This document shows positions 1 to 8,657 of a stretch of 64,000 nucleotides of DNA, in pieces; the first letter of the stretch is position 1, and each line of letters begins with the position of its first letter. The stretch is from NCBI RefSeq assembly GCF_014651055.1, contig NZ_BMWD01000005.1, positions 204,716 through 268,715 on the forward strand, given 5' to 3'. Both the position numbers and the translations under genes were made by a program. Origin of the DNA: Streptomyces fructofermentans. GTDB lineage: Bacteria > Actinomycetota > Actinomycetes > Streptomycetales > Streptomycetaceae. The notes beneath the pieces were generated by a model. It saw only the letters and a program-made list of their open reading frames with translations, ran no database searches and was not told the DNA's origin.

Positions 1-70
1 CTCGTGGAGGCCCGCAACGCCCCCTGGCTCTACCTGAGTCGGGCTCAGGGAGTTGTCGGGGCGGTGCCCG

Positions 71-862
71 TTACGAGGAGACCTGCGCCGCCACCAGGCT
101 GGAGAAGGTCGTCAGCCGGGTGTACACGCCGGGGTAGCCGGCGTCCGCGCAGCCGTAGCCCCAGGAGGTGATGCCCGCGAGCTTGCCGCCGATGACGAGC
201 GGGCCGCCGCTGTCGCCCTGGCAGGTGTCCACGCCGCCGGAGGTGTAGCCCGCGCACACCATGTCGGTGGAGATGTAGGACGAGCCGTACGCCGACGAGC
301 AGGTGGAGTTGGAGACGGTCGGAACGGTGGCCGTGCGCAGCTGGTTGGAGGACGAGCCGCCCGAACTGGTCGTGCCCCAGCCGAGGATGCGGGCCGTGGT
401 CCCGGCCGTGTACACGCTGGTCTCGGACGAGGAGACGTAGCCGATGGGCGTGTACGGCATGGACGCCGACAACGTCAGGACGGCGACGTCGTCGCCCTCC
501 TCGGCGTCCGTGTAGCCCGGGTGGATCCATATCCTGCTGACCTGGGCGACCGTGCCGTTGGTGCCGTTGCGGTAGGTACGGCCGCCGACCACACGGGTGT
601 TGCTCGTGGTTCTGCCGACCATGCAGTGGGCGGCCGTCACGACCTTCGTGGCCGACACCAGTGTGCCGCCGCAGAACTGGCTCTGCGAGGCGTTGGTGAT
701 CTGCATGACGTACGGGTACGCGGCGGCCGTGGTCGTCGAGCCGCCGACGATGGGCTGGGGAGCCGCTCCGGCGGTGGTCGCGCCGAGCAGGCAGGTGGTC
801 GCTGCGGCGGCGACGGCCACGCCGACGGCGGCGGCCTTCTTGGCGAAGGTGAGCCCGGACAT
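71..862 (-). CDS. Secreted trypsin-like serine protease (S1 family)
   Basis: 263-aa extracellular protease that should cleave after Lys or Arg. An N-terminal signal peptide (about residues 1-34, ending AGA) is followed by a short propeptide and the typical mature start IVGG (38-41). The catalytic triad is visible as H79 in TAAHC, D125 in GDDVAVL and S218 in GDSGGP. D212, six residues before the serine, is the S1-pocket aspartate that gives trypsin rather than chymotrypsin specificity. Six cysteines after the signal region fit conserved disulfides. The start is supported by GAGGAG a few bases upstream. It stands alone, with a plausible promoter about 70 bp upstream. The family call is firm; its physiological substrate is unknown. 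Confidence 0.95.
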   Translation of the reverse strand: MSGLTFAKKAAAVGVAVAAAATTCLLGATTAGAAPQPIVGGSTTTAAAYPYVMQITNASQSQFCGGTLVSATKVVTAAHCMVGRTTSNTRVVGGRTYRNGTNGTVAQVSRIWIHPGYTDAEEGDDVAVLTLSASMPYTPIGYVSSSETSVYTAGTTARILGWGTTSSGGSSSNQLRTATVPTVSNSTCSSAYGSSYISTDMVCAGYTSGGVDTCQGDSGGPLVIGGKLAGITSWGYGCADAGYPGVYTRLTTFSSLVAAQVSS

Positions 863-931
863 GGATCTCCTCAGGGGTGCCGGTGGGGGGTCACTGTGGG
901 GGTGGTGCGACAGCCTGCGGGGGCGGGACCC

Positions 932-961
932 ACGCTAGGAGTCGGCCCGCCGCATCCCCAA
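932..961 (-). promoter_or_regulatory. Candidate promoter of the trypsin gene
   Basis: On the minus strand TTGGGG (956-961) and TAGCGT (932-937) are separated by 18 bp and sit upstream of the protease start at 862. Just beyond lies a perfect inverted repeat AACTCCC-TGC-GGGAGTT (968-984), a possible operator. Read by eye only. Confidence 0.45.
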
Positions 962-1002
962 TGAGGGAACTCCCTGCGGGAGTTGACGAGGGATAACCCT
1001 CG

Positions 1003-1038
1003 GCTGCCGCTGCCGCTGCCGCTGCCGCTGCCGCTGCG
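1003..1038. repeat. (GCTGCC)6 hexanucleotide microsatellite
   Basis: Six uninterrupted GCTGCC units lie in the gap between the protease promoter and the LAL regulator gene. No gene spans them. Confidence 0.9.
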
Positions 1039-1142
1039 GCTGGAGCGGCTTCGGCCGTCCCGTGCCTGCCGCGGCGCAACGGGCCCTGCGCGCCACCGGG
1101 CCACGCCGTGAGCGCGCACCATGAGTGCGCGACCTGAGCGCG

Positions 1143-1215
1143 CAGCAGGCGTGTGCGACCCGAGCCCGCAGCAGGCGTGTGCGACCCGAGCGCGCATCAG
1201 GCGTGTGCGACCCGA
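1143..1215. repeat. 26-bp tandem repeat, about 3 copies
   Basis: Units containing CAGGCGTGTGCGACCCGAG recur at 1146, 1172 and 1198 (period 26) with few mismatches. Non-coding as far as can be judged. Confidence 0.8.
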
Positions 1216-1390
1216 GCGCGCGTGACGCCGACTCGCGTGACGCCGACTACTGGGGTGCGCGGGAACTCGGAAGCCCCGACGGCAGTGGCGAGCCCGGGAC
1301 TTCACAGACGCCGAAGCCTCGAGGAGCACCCGAGACCCCGGCTCCCCGGGACCCGAACAGCTCAAGAAGGCCCGCCGGTTGAGAGACCGC

Positions 1391-1550
1391 CCAGGTGACG
1401 GCCCGCCGCGCGAGGGCCGACCAGGTGACGTCCCGCCAAATCACGGCCCGCCGCGTGAGGGCCGACCAGGTGGCGTCCCGCCAGATCACGGCCCGCCGCG
1501 TGAGGACCGACCAGGTGACGTCCCGCCAGGTGACGCCCCGTCAGGTGAAG
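1391..1550. repeat. 45-bp tandem repeat with internal 15-bp period
   Basis: GCCCGCCGCG recurs at 1401, 1446 and 1491, a 45-bp period made of three 15-bp sub-units such as CAGGTGACGTCCCGC. It ends about 20 bp past the 3' end of the LAL gene. The minus-strand frame reads as pentapeptide-like units (GRHLA GRHLV GPHAA), but there is no start signal of its own. Confidence 0.85.
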
Positions 1551-1570
1551 TCGCTGGGGCAGCCCCCGCC

Positions 1571-4429
1571 TCACTGCCCCCGCTGCTGCCGCGCGGCCAA
1601 CCGCACGATGTCCACCCGTGACCGGATGCCCAGCTTGCGGTACACCCGGGTCAGCGTCGCCTCCACCGTCTTCACGCTGATGAACAGCCGTGCGGCGATC
1701 TCGCGGTTCGTGGCGCCCTCCAGGACGAGCCCCGCGACCTGACGCTCCGTCGAGGCCAGCCGGTCCAGGTGCGGGAGGACCGACTCGGGCGCGGCGGACG
1801 CGGGCGCCACGGGAGCGGGACCGGCCGCGGAGACGGTGTCGAGCTGCCGCAGCCACGGCACGGCCCGGCAGCGCCGGAACAGCCGCGCCGCCTCGTCGTA
1901 CGAGCCCCGCCCCGACTCCTCGGCGCGCAACCGGGCCAGCGCGAGGGCCGCCCGCGCCTCCTCCAGCCCGTACCCGAGGTGCGCCAGCCTGTCCTGCGCC
2001 GAGACCAACTGCCGTACAGCCGCCTCGTGCTGCCCGCCGGCCGCCTTCACCAGGGCCTCGGCCCGGTCCAGTACGGCAAGGACGCTCGCCCGGCGGAGCC
2101 GTACCGCGTGCTCGCGGGTGGCGGTGATGACCTCCTGCGCCTCGCCCGGTTCGCCGATCAGCACCAGGGCCTCGGCCAGATCGCCGTGCCAGCGGCCGCG
2201 CGCGGGGTCGAATATGCCGAGTCCCTGCTCCAACTCCCACGCCCTGCGCAGCGACTTGACGGTCCCGGCGGCGTCCCCCGCCACCAGCCGGGCGTGACCG
2301 AGGGCGCCCAGTGCCCGGGACAGGTAGATCAGGTCGCCGTCGTCCTCGGCGCGGCGCACCGCGTCGCCGGCCAGCACGAGGGCCCGGTGCACATCGCCGC
2401 CCGCGGCCTCGGCGAGCGAGGTGAACATGTTGCCCGCGGCCTCGCCGATACCGGTGTCCCGGGCCAGCCGCAGGCTCTCGTGGCCGAGGTCGAGCGCGCG
2501 GGCGCAGTGCCCGGAGCGCAGTTCGGTCTCGGCCAGCCCGCGCAGGAAGTGCACCTCGCTCTCGACCATCCCGCGTCGGCGCACCTCGCCCAGCAGCCGG
2601 GTGATCGTCGTACGGGCCTCGGTGAGCTGGTCGCTCATGAGCTGCCAGCGGAACCGGGTGGCGCCCGCCCCGTTGTGGTCGCACGCCACCCGCAGGTCCT
2701 GCGGTTCCGCGAGGGCCCGCTCCAGGGTCGCCGGGGCGTCGGGGTGGCCCATCATGGTCTCCATCTGGGCCTGGAAGGACAGCGCGAGCAGCTCGGTGCT
2801 CCGGTCCCCGGCGGTGGCGGCGAGCCGGGCGGCATGGGCGGCCTCCTCGCGGCCCTTGGCCATCTCGCCCTCCACGAGCAGCGCGCGCCAGGCCAGTTGG
2901 TAGCGGACCAGGGCGAGCAGCCGGGGGTCCTCGCCCGCGTCGGCGAGTGCTCTCGGGAACACGGACTCGACGTCCGCCATGGCCTGGCCCGCGGAGTCGA
3001 TCACGACCATCCAGGCGCGCACCCGCACGGCCGCGTCCGTCGCCCGGTCGAGGACGTCCCTGGCCACTTCGCGGGCGAGGTCGATCTCCCCGGAGGTCAG
3101 CGCGTCCTCGGCGGACCTGAGCCGCCGCTCGTCAGCGCCGGGTCCGCCGTCGGGCGGGGTGTGGCGGGCGGCGAGCAGCCCGAGCTGGGCGGCGACCGAG
3201 GGAGCCCCGCGGTCCCGGGCCAGCGCCGCCGCCTCGGAGAGCCGCGCGGCGACCCGCTCGTCCGTGCCCGAGGTGGCCAGGGCCAGATGCCGGGCCCGCT
3301 CGATCGGGTCGGAGGCCGCCGTGGACAGCGCGGCGTGGGCGGCCCGCCGCTCCTGGGGCGTGGCTTGCGCGTACAGCGCGGCCGAGACCAAGGGGTGCGC
3401 GAACCGTACGGCTCCCTCCTGGCCGTCCGGCCCCGAGGGGTCGGGGTCGTGCGCCGCCGCGAGCCCGAGCGAGGCCGCGAGCGCGATCTCCGACTCGGCG
3501 TTCCCGCGGCCCGCGGCCAGCAGCAGGGCCTGGGTCGGCCGGGCGCCGGCGCTCGCGACCAGCAGGGTCCGCCGGGCGTCGGCGGAGAGCAGCTCCAGCC
3601 GGCTCAGGACGAGCGCGCGCAGCGAGGTCGGCACCGGCAGCGGCTCACCCGGTCGGTGCGGGGTCGGGCTCTCGGCCAGCGCGCGGGCGAGCTCCAGGGC
3701 GAACAGCGGATTGCCGCCGCTCGTGTGGTGGATGTCCCGCAGGGTCGAGCGGCCCAGCCCGGTGTAGCCGCGCGAGACGAGCAGGTCGGAGACGTGCGGC
3801 CGGGACAGGGGGGTCAGCCGCAGGGGCAGGGTCTCCGGCGGAAACGCGCGTAGATACGGGTCGTGTTCCTGTTCCTTGGGCTCGGTCCCCGTACGCACCG
3901 CGCCGATCATCCGTACCGGCATCCCGCCGAGGCGGCGGGCCGCGAACCCGAGCAGCTCGGCGCTCGGCGCGTCCAGCCACTGGAGGTCGTCGGCGACGAG
4001 CAGCACCGGCCCCCTGGCGGCCAGCGCGCGCAGCACCGAGAGCACCGCGAGCCGCAGCGCCAGCCCGTCCTGGTGCAGTGACGATTCGGCGCGCCCGGTG
4101 AGCGCCGCCTCCAGTGCGGCCTGCTGCGGCGCGGGCAGCGTGTCCGCGACCTCGTCGGCGACGAGCCCCAGCAGATCGACCAGGGCGAGGAACGGCAGAT
4201 GTGATTCGGACTCGGTGGCCGAACAGCGCAAGACGGTCCTGGCCGATTCGGCGTATTCCGCAGCCATTGCGCGCAGGACGGTCGACTTTCCGATTCCGGG
4301 CGGACCGTGCAGGAGGAGGCTGCCTCCGCGGGAGAGCTGCTCACGAGCCCTTCCGAGCAGGTCCTCCCGCCCCACGACCTGCTCGGAACGGGGTCTGACA
4401 GGCTCCTCGAAATCCCGTCGCACGCGCAC
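1571..4429 (-). CDS. LAL-family (large ATP-binding LuxR) transcriptional regulator
   Basis: 952-aa cytoplasmic regulator of the MalT/LAL type. An N-terminal AAA-like ATPase carries Walker A GPPGIGKS (about 42-49) and Walker B LLVADDLQWLD (144-154). A long alpha-helical, TPR-like middle follows, then a LuxR helix-turn-helix in the last 65 residues (ERQVAGLVLEGATNREIA, ISVKTVEATL). The GTG start at 4429 has GAGGGGAG just upstream. Such proteins usually activate a nearby catabolic or secondary-metabolite operon after inducer and ATP binding. No obvious target operon adjoins this one except the GAF-LuxR gene 150 bp upstream on the same strand. Length is normal for the family. Confidence 0.93.
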   Translation of the reverse strand: MRVRRDFEEPVRPRSEQVVGREDLLGRAREQLSRGGSLLLHGPPGIGKSTVLRAMAAEYAESARTVLRCSATESESHLPFLALVDLLGLVADEVADTLPAPQQAALEAALTGRAESSLHQDGLALRLAVLSVLRALAARGPVLLVADDLQWLDAPSAELLGFAARRLGGMPVRMIGAVRTGTEPKEQEHDPYLRAFPPETLPLRLTPLSRPHVSDLLVSRGYTGLGRSTLRDIHHTSGGNPLFALELARALAESPTPHRPGEPLPVPTSLRALVLSRLELLSADARRTLLVASAGARPTQALLLAAGRGNAESEIALAASLGLAAAHDPDPSGPDGQEGAVRFAHPLVSAALYAQATPQERRAAHAALSTAASDPIERARHLALATSGTDERVAARLSEAAALARDRGAPSVAAQLGLLAARHTPPDGGPGADERRLRSAEDALTSGEIDLAREVARDVLDRATDAAVRVRAWMVVIDSAGQAMADVESVFPRALADAGEDPRLLALVRYQLAWRALLVEGEMAKGREEAAHAARLAATAGDRSTELLALSFQAQMETMMGHPDAPATLERALAEPQDLRVACDHNGAGATRFRWQLMSDQLTEARTTITRLLGEVRRRGMVESEVHFLRGLAETELRSGHCARALDLGHESLRLARDTGIGEAAGNMFTSLAEAAGGDVHRALVLAGDAVRRAEDDGDLIYLSRALGALGHARLVAGDAAGTVKSLRRAWELEQGLGIFDPARGRWHGDLAEALVLIGEPGEAQEVITATREHAVRLRRASVLAVLDRAEALVKAAGGQHEAAVRQLVSAQDRLAHLGYGLEEARAALALARLRAEESGRGSYDEAARLFRRCRAVPWLRQLDTVSAAGPAPVAPASAAPESVLPHLDRLASTERQVAGLVLEGATNREIAARLFISVKTVEATLTRVYRKLGIRSRVDIVRLAARQQRGQ

Positions 4430-4577
4430 CGCTCCCCTCAGGTCGTGTTCGTCTCAATATTAAGCAAAGAGGCTCTGAATATCTGAGGGTTGCGTAGTGA
4501 GGGAAATAACAGAGATTCGGTATACGGGATTTCAGGGCGCCCGGCCGTGTATGGCACCGCCGGGGAGGTACGGACCT

Positions 4578-5414
4578 TCAGGGCAGCAGCCCGGCCCTGC
4601 GCGCCGCCACCACCGCCTCCAGCCGGGTGTGCGCGCCGAGCTTGCGCATCGCCGAGCGCAGATAGGCCTTCACCGTCTCCGGCCGCAGCCCCAAACGGTG
4701 GCCCGCGGCCGCGTTGGTCGAGCCCGACGCCACGCAGGCCAGGACGTCCAGCTCACGCGGGGTGAGCCCGACCCGGCGGCCGGTCGGTGCCGGGGCCGGC
4801 GGGCCGGCCAGGGCCGCGCAGACGGCCAGCAGCTCGGCCCGCAGCTCAGGGTCCGTGACGCGCGGGGCCAGCGCCCGCAGCGCCCCGTGCGCCTCCCGGA
4901 CCCGCTCACGCCCCGGGCCCCCGGCCGCCGCCGGCTCGCACGCCGAGGCGAGCAGGTCCCGCGCCTCGTCCCGTACGACCAGGGACTGCTCCACGTCCCG
5001 CGCCGCGTCCAGCGCCGCCGCGAGCGTCCGGTCGCCGAGCGGCTGCGCCGTCCGCAGGGCCCCGTACAGGACGCCCCGGACCCGGCGGCGCACGACGACC
5101 GGGACCGCGAGCACCGACCTCAGCCCCTCCGCGGCCACCGCCGCGTCGTACTCGTGGCTGATCCGCCGGGAGGACGAGTAGTCCGCCACGGCGCACGGCC
5201 GGGCGAGGGCGACCGCCTTGCCGCCCAGGCCGCTGCCCGACGACACCGCCAGCGCGCTGAGGGCGGCCGTCGCCGTACCGCTGAGTTCGCTGATGCGCAC
5301 CTGCCGGCGGCCCGCCTCGACCAGGCCGCCGAAGGCGACGGGCAGCCCCGTCGCCCGCCGCAGCCGCATCAGCGCGCCGCGCAGTTCCACCGCCTCGGCC
5401 GCGTCCGTTGCCAC
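4578..5414 (-). CDS. GAF-domain LuxR-type transcriptional regulator
   Basis: About 278-aa regulator with an N-terminal GAF-like sensor region (about 20-160) and a C-terminal LuxR helix-turn-helix (GLTPRELDVLACVASGSTN, then LRPETVKAYLRSAMRKLG). I chose the GTG at 5414 because AAGGGA lies 7 bp upstream; an in-frame GTG at 5438 would add eight residues. It is divergent from the acyl-CoA ligase gene starting at 5529 and probably controls it. That target is now truncated by the prophage scar, so the regulator may have lost its function. A G/C hairpin (about 5439-5455) lies in the shared promoter region. Confidence 0.88.
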   Translation of the reverse strand: MATDAAEAVELRGALMRLRRATGLPVAFGGLVEAGRRQVRISELSGTATAALSALAVSSGSGLGGKAVALARPCAVADYSSSRRISHEYDAAVAAEGLRSVLAVPVVVRRRVRGVLYGALRTAQPLGDRTLAAALDAARDVEQSLVVRDEARDLLASACEPAAAGGPGRERVREAHGALRALAPRVTDPELRAELLAVCAALAGPPAPAPTGRRVGLTPRELDVLACVASGSTNAAAGHRLGLRPETVKAYLRSAMRKLGAHTRLEAVVAARRAGLLP

Positions 5415-5528
5415 GTGCCCGTCCCTTCGCCACGGCACACCCCCCGTCCGGGGGTAGTGGGACCCGCATCACGGATTACACGATGGCAGTGAGCCGCCCC
5501 GCAATGGCCCGGGTCCGAGGAGGAACAG

Positions 5529-6164
5529 ATGACGACGCCGCCGCCGACACCGCCCGCGGAGAGCTTCCGCAGCGCGCGGGACTTCCTGCTGGCACACCGC
5601 GAGGACTACGCCACGGCCTACGAGGGCTTCCGCTGGCCGCGCCCCGACCCCTTCAACTGGGCGCTCGACTGGTTCGACGTCATCGCCCGCGGCAACGACC
5701 GCACCGCCCTGCACATCGTCGAGGAGGACGGCACCCGCACCGAGGTCTCGTTCGCCGCCATGGCCGAGCGCTCCGCGCGGACGGCCAACTGGCTCCGCTC
5801 GCGGGGCGTGGCCGCGGGCGACCGGATCCTCGTCATGCTCGGCAACCAGGTCGAACTGTGGGAGACCGCCCTCGCCGCGATGAAGCTGCGGGCCGTCGTC
5901 ATCCCGGCCACACCCCTGCTCGGTCCCGCCGACCTGCGCGACCGAGTCGACCGCGGTCAGGTGCGCCATGTCCTGGTCAGGGCGGAGGACACCGCCAAGT
6001 TCGACGAGGTGCCCGGCGACTACACCCGGATCGCGGTGGGCAGCGGCACCGGCGGTGAAGGGACGGGGCCCGGACGGCACGGGACCGGCCCCCGGCCGGA
6101 CGGCTGGCAGCGGTACGAGGACGCGTACGGAGCCTCCGCCGACTTCGAGCCCGACGGCGTCACT
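5529..6164 (+). pseudogene. Acyl-CoA ligase (ACSM/acetyl-CoA synthetase-like), 5' fragment
   Basis: The first 212 codons of an AMP-dependent acyl-CoA ligase, with a good start (GAGGAGGAACAG before ATG). It has the family-like features FNWALDWFDVIA, the substrate-region segment MLGNQVELWETALAAMK, and GPADLRDRV. Resemblance stops at about GVT (6159-6164), just where the ATP-binding P-loop (YFTSGTT-like) should follow. The frame then runs into hairpin-rich foreign sequence and stops at 6350. The AMP-binding core and C-terminal domain are missing, so the product should be inactive. It is not the missing 5' half of the ligase fragment beyond the integrase, because the N-terminal subfamily differs. 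Best read as a deletion end point of the prophage scar. Confidence 0.82.
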
Positions 6165-6270
6165 CCCCCCGGACGACCCCCGTTCGGGGGGAGTGAGACA
6201 AGACAAGGCCCCGGTACCCCCCCAATGGGGGTAGCCGGGGCTTCGTCGTACCCACCCCCGTTCGGGGGTG
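6161..6270. terminator. Three consecutive strong hairpins downstream of the integrase
   Basis: Perfect stems: CACTCCCCCCG/CGGGGGGAGTG (6161-6171 with 6185-6195), GCCCCGG-TA-CCCCC/GGGGG-TAG-CCGGGGC (6208-6241), and CACCCCCG-TT-CGGGGGTG (6253-6270). They lie 3' of the minus-strand integrase and begin exactly where ligase homology ends. Probable bidirectional terminators carried by the phage-derived segment. Confidence 0.7.
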
Positions 6271-6274
6271 ATGC

Positions 6275-7687
6275 CTACTCCGCTACGTCACGCCACTCGA
6301 CGGTGACGTGGTCGTCCACGGTCATGCTCGACACGTGCTTGCCCCGCTGAGGGTTCAGCGTGACCACCAGGGTGAAGTCCACCCACGCTCGACGCGTCGG
6401 GAGCGGACTGTCGGGCCAGCCCTTGATCAGGCCGGCCACCCCTGTCACCGGATCGAACGGAGGAAGGCCGGCCGACCCCACCAGGTCCGCCTCGACGACT
6501 TCGAGCTTGGTCCGCAGCGCAGCCGAACCCGCAGTCATCTGAGACAGGCTGATCGCACCCTCGGCGAAGGCCGTAGCCAGCCCGTCAAGGCGCTCACGCA
6601 GCACCTGCGCCTCCGCGTGCTTGGACGCAGCCGAAGAGCCGTCCTCCGCCTGCTCGGCGCTCAGGAGCTGGCCCAGGAAGTCGGGGAACATGAACCGGGC
6701 GAGCGTCGCGTTGCTCGCACGGTCGTCGGCGATGAGCCGAGGCGTCCGCGTGTGCGTCGCCTTGCACCCGTAGACGAGGACACCCCGGTAGCCACGTCCG
6801 TTGACCGTCTCGCCGCACACACCGCACAAAGCGATGCCCGCGAGCAGAGTTCCGGGCGTCCGGCCCGTCCGCTTACCCCCGCTGAATCGCTCGGGGTTGC
6901 CGAGGATCGCGACGACACCGTAGAAGACGTCCGGGTCGAGGATCGGAGGCCACAGCGCCTTGCCCACGACCTCGCCCAGGTAGGTGGACCGCCCGACGTA
7001 GCGCGGGGAGGTCAGCACCTTCTTCACGCCACGCAGAGACCAGCCCTTACCGCCCCCGGCGACACTGCGAGGGGACTGGAGCCCCCGCTCGACCCAGTCG
7101 CGGGCCACGGCGGACAGCGACCAGCCTTCGAGGATCTTCTGGGCGCCGTCGCGGATGGCCGCAGCCTCTTCGGTGACGATCGACATGTGGTCATCGCCGT
7201 ACCCGAAGGGGCGGATACCTGCGGTGTACGGACGGCCGGCTCGTGCCTGCTGTGCGTTGGCCAGCTTCTGGCGCTCGGCCTTCTGCTCACCCTCGTACGT
7301 GGCCCAGGCCGTCACCGTGCGGGCGACAGCCCGACCGGCCGGAGTGGACAGGTCGAGGTGTCCGGCCATCACCGCGTGGACGTTGACGCCGAGCTCGATC
7401 ACCCGCTCCAGATCCTTGGTCACACGGATGAGCCGGTCCGTGTGCCAGCAGATGATCGCCTCCGGCTTGCTCGCGATCATGGCCTCGAAGTCGGGGCGCA
7501 CGACGCTCTTCTTCGTGGCGCTCAGATCGTTGTCCGTCCACACGTGACGGACCTCCATGCCGAGGTCGGCCGCGAGCTTGCGGCATGACTCCTCCTGCCG
7601 GGCGACGCCCTCTTCTTCGCCCGTGAGATCCTGGCTGATCCGAACGTAGATGTCGGCCCGGATCACAGGCCCTCCGTTGTTGCGCAT
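6275..7687 (-). CDS. Large serine recombinase (phage R4 Sre-like integrase)
   Basis: 470-aa, apparently intact site-specific integrase. It has an N-terminal resolvase domain with nucleophile S18 (DIYVRIS) and CWHTDRLIR, a Recombinase domain (about 180-290), a zinc ribbon with CGVCG (about 300-330), and a coiled-coil C-terminal part. From memory it matches the 469-aa Sre integrase of actinophage R4 along its whole length, including the N-terminal region and the ending DDHVTVEWRDV. I chose ATG 7687 to match Sre; a GTG at 7666 with GGAGGG is an alternative. It abuts an attachment-site half 25 bp from its start. No other phage gene remains, so it is a lone relic. Excision should be impossible without the other att half. 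Confidence 0.95.
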   Translation of the reverse strand: MRNNGGPVIRADIYVRISQDLTGEEEGVARQEESCRKLAADLGMEVRHVWTDNDLSATKKSVVRPDFEAMIASKPEAIICWHTDRLIRVTKDLERVIELGVNVHAVMAGHLDLSTPAGRAVARTVTAWATYEGEQKAERQKLANAQQARAGRPYTAGIRPFGYGDDHMSIVTEEAAAIRDGAQKILEGWSLSAVARDWVERGLQSPRSVAGGGKGWSLRGVKKVLTSPRYVGRSTYLGEVVGKALWPPILDPDVFYGVVAILGNPERFSGGKRTGRTPGTLLAGIALCGVCGETVNGRGYRGVLVYGCKATHTRTPRLIADDRASNATLARFMFPDFLGQLLSAEQAEDGSSAASKHAEAQVLRERLDGLATAFAEGAISLSQMTAGSAALRTKLEVVEADLVGSAGLPPFDPVTGVAGLIKGWPDSPLPTRRAWVDFTLVVTLNPQRGKHVSSMTVDDHVTVEWRDVAE

Positions 7688-7711
7688 ACTGCGCATGGTA
7701 CCCCCAAGCTG

Positions 7712-7723
7712 AACCACTGCTTC
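7712..7723. other. Probable hybrid attachment site (attL/attR half) of the R4-like element
   Basis: CCACTGCTTC (7714-7723) encodes the HCF of the ligase segment YHCFGMVMGN and is where coding resemblance to the acyl-CoA ligase resumes. The sequence on the integrase side (AAGCTGAA) replaces the expected Tyr codon. As I recall, phage R4 recombines at a core containing GAAGCAGTGG inside an acyl-CoA synthetase gene, which is the reverse complement of this string. Exact crossover bases are inferred. Confidence 0.7.
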
Positions 7724-8650
7724 GGCATGGTGATGGGGAACCTGGCGGCCACCTCGCACGGGGCGTGCATGGTGATCCCCGCCCCCTCGTTCGAACCGGC
7801 GGCGACGCTGAGGGCCGTGCAGCAGGAGCGCTGCACCTCGCTCTACGGCGTACCCACCATGTTCATCGCGGAGTTGAACCTCCCCGACTTCGCCGAGTAC
7901 GACCTGTCCTCCCTGCGCACCGGGATCATGGCGGGCTCGCCCTGCCCGGTCGAGGTGATGAAGCGGGTCGTCGCGGAGATGCACATGGCGGAGGTGTCCA
8001 TCTGCTACGGCATGACGGAGACGTCCCCGGTGTCCCTCCAGACCCGCCGGGACGACGACCTGGAGCACCGCACGGGCACCGTGGGACGGGTGCTGCCGCA
8101 CATCGAGGTCAAGGTCGTGGACCCGGTGACGGGGGTGACGCGGCCGCGCGGCACGGCGGGCGAGCTGTGCACCCGCGGCTACAGCGTGATGCTCGGCTAC
8201 TGGGAGGAGCCCGCCCGGACGGCCGAGGCGATCGACGCGGGCCGCTGGATGCACACCGGGGACCTGGCGGTGATGCGGGAGGACGGCTACGCCGAGATCG
8301 TCGGCCGGATCAAGGACATGATCATCCGGGGCGGGGAGAACATCTACCCGCGCGAGATCGAGGAGTTCCTCCACGCGCATCCGCGGATCGCCGACGTGCA
8401 GGTGGTCGGCGTCCCCCACGAGCGCTACGGCGAGGAGGTACTCGCCTGCGTCGTCCCGCTCGACCCCGCCGACCCGCCGTCGTTGGCAGAGGTACGGGCC
8501 TTCTGCGAGGGCCGGTTGGCGCACTACAAGGTGCCCAGCAGGCCGCGGGTGATGGAGTCCTTCCCGATGACGGTGTCGGGGAAGGTGCGCAAGATCGAGC
8601 TGCGGCGGGACGGGGCGGTCGGGGCGGGAAGCACGGACCAGGCCGTGTGA
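7714..8650 (+). pseudogene. Long-chain acyl-CoA ligase (FadD/ACSF2-like), 3' fragment
   Basis: About 311 codons of the C-terminal part of a FadD-type acyl-CoA synthetase, beginning at HCFGMVMGNL. It keeps the motif YGMTETSP, the adenylate-binding aspartate region WMHTGDLAVM, the hinge GRIKDMIIRGGENIYPREIE and the C-terminal lysine motif TVSGKVRK. The N-terminal half, including the P-loop, is absent. The truncation point coincides with the integrase attachment core. Translation could still begin at internal ATG 7727, but such a protein could not bind ATP normally. The 5' half is not found elsewhere in the window. It ends only 7 bp from the convergent acetyltransferase gene. Confidence 0.87.
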
Positions 8651-8657
8651 ACGGGCG

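Larger units (their letters stand above)
863..1570. other. 708-bp gene-free region rich in simple repeats
   Basis: Between the protease and the LAL regulator no frame shows a plausible protein. The stretch holds the protease promoter, a hexanucleotide microsatellite, a 26-bp tandem repeat and a 45-bp tandem repeat. No obvious rho-independent terminator for the LAL gene was seen. Confidence 0.7.

Noticed and set aside
1-70. Tail of an upstream gene at the left edge
   Set aside because: An open frame exists but too little sequence remains to identify any family.
1143-1550. CRISPR-like array
   Set aside because: Units are contiguous tandem repeats without unique spacers and no cas gene is near.
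7688-8524. N-terminal extension of the integrase frame to a 749-residue protein
   Set aside because: The extra residues lie antisense to the ligase fragment and are low-complexity; the R4 Sre-like protein starts at 7687.
5529-8650. One ligase gene simply split by the integrase
   Set aside because: The 5' part looks ACSM/acetyl-CoA-synthetase-like and the 3' part FadD/ACSF2-like, and together they lack the P-loop region.
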